Positions 1-5,991 of a DNA stretch of 5,991 nt are shown one piece after another (within the stretch, counting starts at the first letter, position 1; each line of letters begins with the position of its first letter). The translations under genes and the position numbers were made by a program. The notes beneath the pieces were generated by a model, which had not been told where the DNA came from, did no database searches, and was given only the letters and a program-made list of their open reading frames with translations. The DNA is from Candidatus Luteimonas excrementigallinarum (GTDB taxonomy: Bacteria; Pseudomonadota; Gammaproteobacteria; Xanthomonadales; Xanthomonadaceae). The stretch covers positions 1-5,991 of the forward strand of contig DXCY01000267.1 in NCBI GenBank assembly GCA_019115725.1. The letters run 5' to 3'.

Positions 1-1305
1 AGGAACCTTGGCCGCTACAACTTTGCCGACGTGACCTCGTTCAGGCTTGGGCAGACGAAGATGCGGGTGCTGGCCTCCAGCGCATCGCTGCTGATCATCG
101 CCCTGTACCTGATTGCCCAGATGGTGGGCGCGGGCAAGCTGATCGTGCTGCTGTTCGGCATCCAGTACAACGTGGCGGTGGTCATCGTTGGCGCGTTGAT
201 GATGGTGTACGTGGGCTTTGGCGGCATGACCGCCACCACCTGGGTACAGATCATCAAGGCGGTGCTGATGCTGTTCGGCGCCTCGCTGCTGGCGTTCCTG
301 GTGCTGGCCGGGTTCAACTTCAACCCGGATGCGATGCTGGCCGAAGCGGTGTCCGTGCATCCGACCGGCAACGCGATCATGGCGCCGGGCTCGCAGGTGA
401 GTGGCAACCCGCTCAACGCGCTGTCGCTGGGCATCGCGCTGGCGTTCGGTACCGCGGGCCTGCCGCACATCCTGATGCGCTTCTTCACCGTGGCCAACGC
501 CAAGGAGGCGCGCAAATCGGTGATCTACGCGAGCACGTTCATCGGCTACTTCTACCTGCTCACGTTCATCATCGGCTTCGGTGCGATCGCCTACCTGGTG
601 CGCAACCCGGACTTCTTCGAGGTCGCCTCCGACGGCAGCTTCGACATGATCCAGGGCCTGATCGGCGGCACCAACATGGTGGCGGTGCACCTGGCCAATG
701 CATTGGGCGGCAGCCTGCTGCTGGGCTTCCTGGCCGCAGTCACCTTCGCCACCATCGTGGCGGTGGTGGCGGGCCTTGCGCTGGCCGGTGCGGCGGCGAT
801 CTCGCATGACCTGTATGCCAACGTGTTTGCCCGCGGCCGTGCCACGGAGAAGCAGCAGCTGCGGATCTCGCGCATCTCCACCGTGACCCTGGGCGTGCTG
901 GCGATCCTGCTGGGCATCGTGTTCGAGAACCAGAACGTGGCCTTCATGGTGGGCCTGGCCTTTGCGGTAGCGGCCAGTGCCAACTTCCCGGTGCTGGTGC
1001 TGTCGATCGCCTGGCGTGGCTGCACCACCCGGGGCGCGACCATCGGCGGCTTCACCGGGCTGATCGTGGCCACGCTGTGGGTGCTGCTCAGCAGCACGGT
1101 GTGGGTGGATGTGTTCGGCAACGCCGCGCCGATCACGCCGTTCCCGAACCCGGGCATCGTGTCGATCCCGCTGGCCTTCATCGCGATCTGGCTGTTCTCG
1201 GTCACTGACCGCAGCAAGGCCGCGGAGCAGGAGCGCGAAGCGTTCACCGCGCTCACCGTGCGCAGCCAGACCGGTATCGGGGCCAGCTCGGCGAGCGACC
1301 ACTGA
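1..1305 (+). CDS. actP: Cation/acetate symporter ActP (5'-truncated by window edge)
   Basis: Inner-membrane sodium:solute symporter (SSF/SLC5 family) that imports acetate and related short carboxylates for Acs to activate. The reading frame is open from base 1 and ends at TGA 1303-1305, giving 434 visible residues. E. coli ActP is about 549 aa, so roughly 115 N-terminal residues and the start lie outside the window; the GTG at 31 is internal. The opening NLGRYNFADV matches the ActP cytoplasmic loop. An SSF signature is visible around residues 64-79 (YVGFGGMTA at 70-78). GTAGLPHILMRFFTV (150-164), SHDLYANVF (268-276), FENQNVAFMVGLAFA (308-322) and the tail RSQTGIG (421-427) are all ActP hallmarks. 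About ten hydrophobic segments are visible. No frameshift or missing motif is seen. In many bacteria actP follows a small DUF485 gene, which would be upstream here. The assignment is secure at family level; exact substrate range is inferred. Confidence 0.96.
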   Translation, partial: RNLGRYNFADVTSFRLGQTKMRVLASSASLLIIALYLIAQMVGAGKLIVLLFGIQYNVAVVIVGALMMVYVGFGGMTATTWVQIIKAVLMLFGASLLAFLVLAGFNFNPDAMLAEAVSVHPTGNAIMAPGSQVSGNPLNALSLGIALAFGTAGLPHILMRFFTVANAKEARKSVIYASTFIGYFYLLTFIIGFGAIAYLVRNPDFFEVASDGSFDMIQGLIGGTNMVAVHLANALGGSLLLGFLAAVTFATIVAVVAGLALAGAAAISHDLYANVFARGRATEKQQLRISRISTVTLGVLAILLGIVFENQNVAFMVGLAFAVAASANFPVLVLSIAWRGCTTRGATIGGFTGLIVATLWVLLSSTVWVDVFGNAAPITPFPNPGIVSIPLAFIAIWLFSVTDRSKAAEQEREAFTALTVRSQTGIGASSASDH

Positions 1306-1310
1306 TGCGG

Positions 1311-1342
1311 GGTACCGGGCCGCGGCAATGCGGCCCGGTACC
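1311..1342 (+). terminator. Perfect 13-bp hairpin after actP, no U-tract
   Basis: GGTACCGGGCCGC (1311-1323) is an exact inverted repeat of 1330-1342 around a 6-nt loop GGCAAT. It begins six bases after the actP stop. A very stable RNA stem is expected, but no T-run follows (the next bases are ATGTTGATT), so it is not a textbook intrinsic terminator. It may protect the actP 3' end, attenuate read-through into the stress-protein gene, or act with Rho. The inverted repeat is seen directly; its role is inferred. Confidence 0.5.
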
Positions 1343-1374
1343 ATGTTGATTCCACAGCTGACGGGAGTGATTCC

Positions 1375-1818
1375 ATGTACAAGCACATCCTGATCGCCAC
1401 GGATGGATCGGAACTGGCCACGAAGGGACTGGAGCAGGGGCTCAGGATGGCCGTTGCCATGGAGGCGAAGGTGACCATCGTGACGGCCACGGAGCCCTGG
1501 CAGTCGGTTGATGCGGGCCAGCTCTGGGGCGGGACGCCGAGCCTTTTGGATGAGTACCGCACGCATGCGCGGGATTCGGCGGCGAAGATCCTGTCGGCGG
1601 CTGGCGAGCGTGCCAGTGCGCTGGGGGTGACGCACGAGACGCATTATGTGGCCGATACGTATCCGGCCGAGGCGATCCTGGAGGTGGCGAAGGAGCGGGG
1701 GGCGGATCTGATCGTGATGGCGACGCATGGGCGCCGGGGAATCAACCGGCTGCTGCTGGGCAGCCAGGCGAATGCGGTGATCACGCACAGTACGCTTCCG
1801 GTGCTGGTGGTGCGCTGA
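1375..1818 (+). CDS. Universal stress protein, UspA family, single domain
   Basis: Cytoplasmic UspA-family protein of 147 aa, the usual single-domain length. Such proteins usually dimerise, and many bind ATP and help survival under starvation or other stress; the specific role here is unknown. The N-terminus MYKHILIATDGSE carries the conserved Asp10 of the first beta-strand. The nucleotide-binding loop spans residues 116-130: ATHG, nine residues, then GS. The first Gly of the classical G-2X-G-9X-G-S/T pattern is Ala here, a common variant. The C-terminus LPVLVVR is the family's last strand. The start is supported by GGGAG at 1363-1367, seven bases before ATG. It lies 69 bp after actP on the same strand with a hairpin between, so co-transcription is possible but not shown. 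Its second half favours GGG, GCG and ACG codons, unlike the GGC/ACC-rich actP and acs genes. Confidence 0.93.
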   Translation: MYKHILIATDGSELATKGLEQGLRMAVAMEAKVTIVTATEPWQSVDAGQLWGGTPSLLDEYRTHARDSAAKILSAAGERASALGVTHETHYVADTYPAEAILEVAKERGADLIVMATHGRRGINRLLLGSQANAVITHSTLPVLVVR

Positions 1819-1845
1819 GTCAGGCGCGCTCCGGGTGACAACCTG

Positions 1846-1879
1846 ACCCGCGATCGGAAGGCTTCGATCGCGGGTTTTT
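1846..1879 (+). terminator. Intrinsic terminator after the stress-protein gene
   Basis: ACCCGCGATCG (1846-1856) pairs perfectly with CGATCGCGGGT (1865-1875) around an 8-nt loop, and a run of five T (1875-1879) follows. This is a standard Rho-independent terminator 27 bases after the stop. It has no A-run on its upstream side, so it should act only on plus-strand transcription. It marks the end of the actP/usp transcription block. Confidence 0.92.
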
Positions 1880-2003
1880 ATTCATTTCCCAATGAGGGGA
1901 AAGGAAGGGTTGGTAAGCCGCTGGTGCATCGGCCGCGGCGGGGCCCATCAGGTCACGACGAGGTACATCGAAGAAGCAGCTCCGGACTTTGGAGAAGAGC
2001 CAC

Positions 2004-2031
2004 AAAAAAGGCCCGCTTCCGCGGGCCTTTT
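2004..2031 (-). terminator. Intrinsic terminator of the porin gene (possibly bidirectional)
   Basis: AAAAGGCCCGC (2006-2016) pairs with GCGGGCCTTTT (2021-2031) around the loop TTCC. Read on the minus strand, the stem is followed by six T (complement of 2004-2009), a strong terminator 35 bases after the porin stop. On the plus strand the stem ends in only four T, so it could also catch residual plus-strand transcription. Together with the plus-strand terminator at 1846-1879 it insulates the two convergent units; the bases between them show no gene. Confidence 0.92.
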
Positions 2032-2065
2032 CCGTTTATCAGCAATAGCGCTTTTTTCGAACGCC

Positions 2066-3451
2066 CTAGAACGAGTAGCGCGCGGTGGTGTGCAGGCGCA
2101 GCAGCTCGCCGTCGGCGCCGGATTCCAGCGTGCGCTCGCCCCAGATGGCTTCGATACCGAAGTCCAGCTTCGGTGCGGGCGACCAGATCAGGTTGGCGTG
2201 GGTGGAGTGCACCCGGCGGGTGACGCCGAAACCGGTCAGGTCGGTGGTGTTGTCCCACTGCGAACGGGCGTAGTACAGGTTGCCGCGCAGCTTCGGGTTG
2301 AACACGTGACGCAGGCCCACGTAGGCGGCCCAGCCGCCCAGGGCGTCGATGTTGCCGGCCGCGTCGGCCATGGCGTCCTGCTGGATCGTGGCCAGGCCGA
2401 TGTAGCGGCCGAAGCCTTCGCCACCGGTGGCCTGGTAGCGGATGTCGGTGCGCTCGCCCAGCTTGACCAGGCCGCTGATGCTGGCGGCGAAGCCGGTGGC
2501 GGTATCCGAGCTGCCGGCAACCGGTTCGTACTTGAGCTGGCGCGCCATGCCGGCCACGCCGAAGTGGCCCCAGTCGGCCTTGTGGGTGTAGCGGGCGATC
2601 AGGTCGGGCACGCTGTTGTCACCGGTGATCACGCGCGGGGCGCCGCCGAACGGCTGCACGGTGGTCTCGGGGTTTTCCAGCGAGACGGTGAGCGGGCCGT
2701 GGGTGTAGCGGATCTGCGGCTGGCGCACGAACACCACCGCGTCGGTCGGGCCGATGAAGTCCACCGCGTCGATCAGCGCCGCGGTATCCATGAAGTTCGA
2801 CCAGGTCTGGCCGACCAGCAGGTTGTTCCAGGTCACGTAGGCGTGGCGGACGATGGCGCCGTAGGTGTTGGTGGCCGCGGTGTTGCCCAGCGAGCCGCCG
2901 AAGAAGTCCATCTCGAAGCGCGCGCCGAGCTTGTCGCCGGTGTCGAGTTCGGTGCTGGCGTCGAACCACAGGCGCGAGAACTTGGCGGTGCTGTCCATGT
3001 ACACGTCCGCACCTTCGCCGCCGACCGGGATCACGCCGGGTACGTAGAAGTCGCGGCCCGCGGTGCCCTTGGCGATCTCGCCGTCGGTGGTCTTGGTGGC
3101 CATGGCATCCAGGCGCACCATGCCGCCCACGGTGAAGCGGGTGCCGGGGTTGGCCTGCGGGGTGATGGTGGTGGACTGGATCGGCTGCGCGCCGGCAGGG
3201 ACGGCCGGGGCGGGCGCGGGGGCCGGCACCTGGGCGGTCTGCTGCGCCGGAGCGGCAGGGCTGGCCTGCTGGTCAAGCAGCTGCTGCACCACGCGCTCCA
3301 GTTCGGCAACCCGGGCCTCGAGCTCCTGCTCGCGCGGGCTCTGGGCCAGTGCCAGACCGGGGGCCATCAGGGCCAGCAGGACCGCGGTGGCCAGGGGCCG
3401 GCGCAGGGCCGGGGCGATGCCGGCGGTGCCGGCGCGGTGTGATCCAGACAT
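2066..3451 (-). CDS. DcaP-like outer-membrane porin
   Basis: 461-aa outer-membrane protein of the DcaP-like trimeric porin family. The characterised Acinetobacter DcaP takes up dicarboxylates, and family members have an N-terminal periplasmic coiled coil before the barrel. Visible here: a signal peptide (1-36, Arg-rich start, Leu/Ala core, ALA before Gln37), a probable coiled coil (38-62, Leu/Val heptads), a Pro/Ala/Gln linker (63-90), then a beta-barrel (about 105-461) ending in Phe, the usual outer-membrane assembly signal. The stretches FMDTAALIDAVDFIGPTD (220-237), FVRQPQIRYT (241-250) and SLENPETTV (257-265) are typical of DcaP-like proteins. The ATG at 3451-3449 is chosen because GGAGAG lies just upstream and the signal peptide follows directly; the frame stays open upstream to 3658 but that extension has no family features. 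It is divergent from acs, which suggests uptake of acetate or related carboxylates. The substrate is inferred. Confidence 0.88.
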   Translation of the reverse strand: MSGSHRAGTAGIAPALRRPLATAVLLALMAPGLALAQSPREQELEARVAELERVVQQLLDQQASPAAPAQQTAQVPAPAPAPAVPAGAQPIQSTTITPQANPGTRFTVGGMVRLDAMATKTTDGEIAKGTAGRDFYVPGVIPVGGEGADVYMDSTAKFSRLWFDASTELDTGDKLGARFEMDFFGGSLGNTAATNTYGAIVRHAYVTWNNLLVGQTWSNFMDTAALIDAVDFIGPTDAVVFVRQPQIRYTHGPLTVSLENPETTVQPFGGAPRVITGDNSVPDLIARYTHKADWGHFGVAGMARQLKYEPVAGSSDTATGFAASISGLVKLGERTDIRYQATGGEGFGRYIGLATIQQDAMADAAGNIDALGGWAAYVGLRHVFNPKLRGNLYYARSQWDNTTDLTGFGVTRRVHSTHANLIWSPAPKLDFGIEAIWGERTLESGADGELLRLHTTARYSF

Positions 3452-3455
3452 GTAT

Positions 3456-3461
3456 CTCTCC
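3456..3461 (-). promoter_or_regulatory. Ribosome binding site deciding the porin start
   Basis: Read on the minus strand, GGAGAG ends four bases before ATG 3451-3449, with its GGAG core six bases away. This supports the start immediately ahead of the signal peptide rather than in-frame starts further upstream, which would reach into the acs coding region. Confidence 0.8.
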
Positions 3462-3527
3462 AGGAGTTGGTTCCGGGACGCAGCACAGGGCGTGGCCGCA
3501 GGCAGCCTGCAGGCCGGTGATCCCGAG

Positions 3528-3597
3528 CGTATTCCCAATTGGTCGTATTGCAGCATACGGATAGACCAAGGTCTAAGCCTGGCAGGAGGCGGATACG
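3528..3597. repeat. Four CGTAT/ATACG elements in the porin-acs intergenic region
   Basis: CGTATT occurs at 3528-3533 and 3544-3549 in direct orientation, 16 bases apart. ATACG, its reverse complement, occurs at 3555-3559 and 3593-3597. The second and third copies form a 5-6-5 inverted repeat (3544-3559). Clustering of four copies within 70 bases of non-coding DNA is suggestive of binding sites or promoter parts, but the element is short and no regulator can be assigned. One copy (GATACG, 3592-3597) could instead be a weak -10 box for acs. Confidence 0.35.
3562..3575. promoter_or_regulatory. Perfect 14-bp dyad, candidate operator shared by porin and acs
   Basis: TAGACC-AA-GGTCTA is a perfect 6-2-6 inverted repeat. 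Its centre lies about 70 bp before the acs ATG and about 117 bp before the porin ATG, where a regulator could act on both divergent genes. The geometry resembles sites of NarL/FixJ-type regulators, which bind inverted heptamers with a short spacer, and such a regulator gene sits just after acs. If GGTCTA overlaps a -35 region, GATACG (3592-3597) would be a -10 at 16-bp spacing; this promoter reading is weak. The dyad is seen directly; its binding partner is inferred. Confidence 0.5.
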
Positions 3598-3624
3598 GCA
3601 CACTGGAGTCAGGACCACAGTTTC

Positions 3625-3630
3625 GGGAGG
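3625..3630 (+). promoter_or_regulatory. Ribosome binding site deciding the acs start
   Basis: GGGAGG lies eight bases before ATG 3639-3641. The acs frame stays open far upstream through the antisense of the porin gene, so this strong site and the match of the N-terminus to Acs length fix the start here. Confidence 0.85.
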
Positions 3631-3638
3631 AACACTGC

Positions 3639-5591
<1,953 letters not shown>

Positions 5592-5598
5592 GCCGGGC

Positions 5599-5620
5599 GA
5601 AGCCCTGCGCTGAGGGCTTC
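5599..5620 (+). terminator. Short hairpin just after acs
   Basis: GAAGCCCT (5599-5606) pairs perfectly with AGGGCTTC (5613-5620) around a 6-nt loop. It starts eight bases after the acs stop but is followed by ACCCACC, not a T-run, so intrinsic termination is doubtful. It may act together with the larger hairpin that follows. Confidence 0.4.
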
Positions 5621-5626
5621 ACCCAC

Positions 5627-5663
5627 CACGCGGCCCGCACTCCGGAGGGAGGCGGGCCGTGTG
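5627..5663 (+). terminator. Long GC-rich hairpin between acs and the regulator gene
   Basis: Bases 5627-5638 pair with 5652-5663 over 12 positions, with one G-U pair. After an unpaired A (5639), CTCC (5640-5643) can pair with GGAG (5648-5651), closing a GGAG tetraloop. The stem should be very stable, but the next bases are CATCC, so there is no U-tract. It is the best candidate for the acs transcript end or for a barrier that reduces read-through into the response regulator gene. Confidence 0.5.
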
Positions 5664-5678
5664 CATCCGGCGCCGGCG

Positions 5679-5695
5679 TGACGCCCGCGGCGTCA
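5679..5695. promoter_or_regulatory. 17-bp dyad upstream of the response regulator gene
   Basis: TGACGCC-CGC-GGCGTCA is a perfect 7-3-7 inverted repeat whose downstream edge is 42 bases before the regulator ATG, a sensible place for an operator. In RNA it would also form a small 3-nt-loop hairpin, so it could instead be a third 3' element of acs. No known regulator site is recognised. Confidence 0.35.
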
Positions 5696-5737
5696 TGGTG
5701 CACACTCGGATTCCGTTCAGCCGAGCTGCCGCAGCCG

Positions 5738-5991
5738 ATGCCAACCCTGCTGATCGCAGACGATCACCCGCTGTTCCGGGAAGCCCTGCGCGGCGCCATC
5801 GCCCGCGTGCTTCCGCAGGCCACGCTGCGCGAGGCCGAGGATGCCGATGGCCTGTACCGGCTGATCGAGGCCGAGCCCGATGCCGACCTGCTGCTGCTGG
5901 ATCTCAACATGCCCGGCGCGCACGGCTTCAGCGTGCTGGTGTACCTGCGGGCGCATTACCCGGAACTGCCGGTGGTGGTGGTGTCCGCGCG
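5738..5991 (+). CDS. Response regulator, NarL/FixJ type, CrbR/ErbR/AgmR-like (3'-truncated by window edge)
   Basis: Only the first 84 residues are visible; the frame is open at the window end. They form a receiver domain with the acidic pair Asp8-Asp9, the phosphoacceptor Asp55 in LLLLDLNMPG (51-60), and Ser83 in VVVVSA (79-84) at the conserved Ser/Thr position. IADDHPLFREAL (6-17) and LDLNMPGAHG (54-63) resemble Pseudomonas ErbR/AgmR and the CrbR regulators. In Vibrio, Pseudomonas and Shewanella these work with CrbS/MxtR sensor kinases that carry a transporter-like domain, and they activate acs. A C-terminal LuxR-type DNA-binding domain is expected but lies outside the window. ATG 5738 places the ADDH motif at the usual distance from the N-terminus; the upstream ribosome site is weak (GAG at 5723-5725, spacing 12). 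Placement directly after acs supports a role in acetate control. Membership in the response-regulator family is secure; the subfamily is likely. Confidence 0.9.
   Translation, partial: MPTLLIADDHPLFREALRGAIARVLPQATLREAEDADGLYRLIEAEPDADLLLLDLNMPGAHGFSVLVYLRAHYPELPVVVVSA

Noticed and set aside
591..1562. 323-codon minus-strand open frame across the actP end and start of the stress-protein gene
   Set aside because: It is opposite two well-supported genes and shows no domain or start signal; it is a shadow of their codon pattern.
1820..2005. Small minus-strand frame of 61 codons in the gap between the stress-protein and porin genes
   Set aside because: It begins in the T-run of the porin terminator and crosses the other terminator. 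No ribosome site or family resemblance was seen.
3181..3330. Pro/Ala-rich stretch as a possible sequence repeat or recombination site
   Set aside because: It is explained by the porin's coiled-coil and Pro/Ala linker between signal peptide and barrel, a normal feature of this porin type.
1892..3442. 516-codon plus-strand open frame antisense to the porin
   Set aside because: It runs through the porin terminator and opposite the porin coding frame. Its translation is low-complexity Gly/Ala/Val/Arg with no recognisable fold.
3576..3600. Possible sigma-54 promoter before acs (TGGCAG with downstream GGATAC)
   Set aside because: The required GC and TTGC boxes at -24/-12 spacing are absent; only the TGGCA half resembles the consensus.
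3063..3638. In-frame N-terminal extension of Acs into the porin antisense
   Set aside because: The Acs N-terminus begins at 3639 with a strong ribosome site and the right length of 650 aa. The extension is compositionally low-complexity and overlaps the porin gene.

Overview
This is a GC-rich gammaproteobacterial segment. It most resembles the Xanthomonadaceae (Stenotrophomonas, Pseudoxanthomonas or Luteimonas type), judging by strong C/G-ending codon bias and the protein sequences. The genus is inferred and was not tested. The window is an acetate-utilisation locus with five protein genes, the first and last of which run off the ends.

Layout: (1) 1-1305, plus strand: the C-terminal four-fifths of the acetate permease ActP. 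(2) A perfect 13-bp inverted repeat at 1311-1342. (3) 1375-1818, plus: a single-domain universal stress protein, followed by a clear intrinsic terminator at 1846-1879. (4) A short gene-free stretch of about 125 bp. (5) A terminator at 2004-2031 that serves the minus-strand porin gene 2066-3451, which encodes a DcaP-like outer-membrane porin with a signal peptide, coiled coil, Pro/Ala linker and beta-barrel. (6) A 187-bp divergent promoter region (3452-3638) with a perfect 14-bp dyad TAGACCAAGGTCTA and four CGTAT/ATACG elements. (7) 3639-5591, plus: acetyl-CoA synthetase Acs. (8) Two hairpins without U-tracts, then a 17-bp dyad. (9) 5738 to the window end: the receiver domain of a NarL/FixJ-type response regulator resembling the CrbR/ErbR/AgmR regulators known to control acs in other gammaproteobacteria.

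How the parts fit together: the porin is a likely route for small carboxylates across the outer membrane. ActP carries acetate across the inner membrane, and Acs activates it to acetyl-CoA. The adjacent response regulator is the natural candidate for switching acs on, and the divergent dyad could let one regulator control porin and acs together. The core pathway is well known. The most useful open points are the unassigned operator-like sequences in the divergent region and two substitutions in conserved Acs positions. I see no mobile element, CRISPR array, tRNA, rRNA or clearly novel system.
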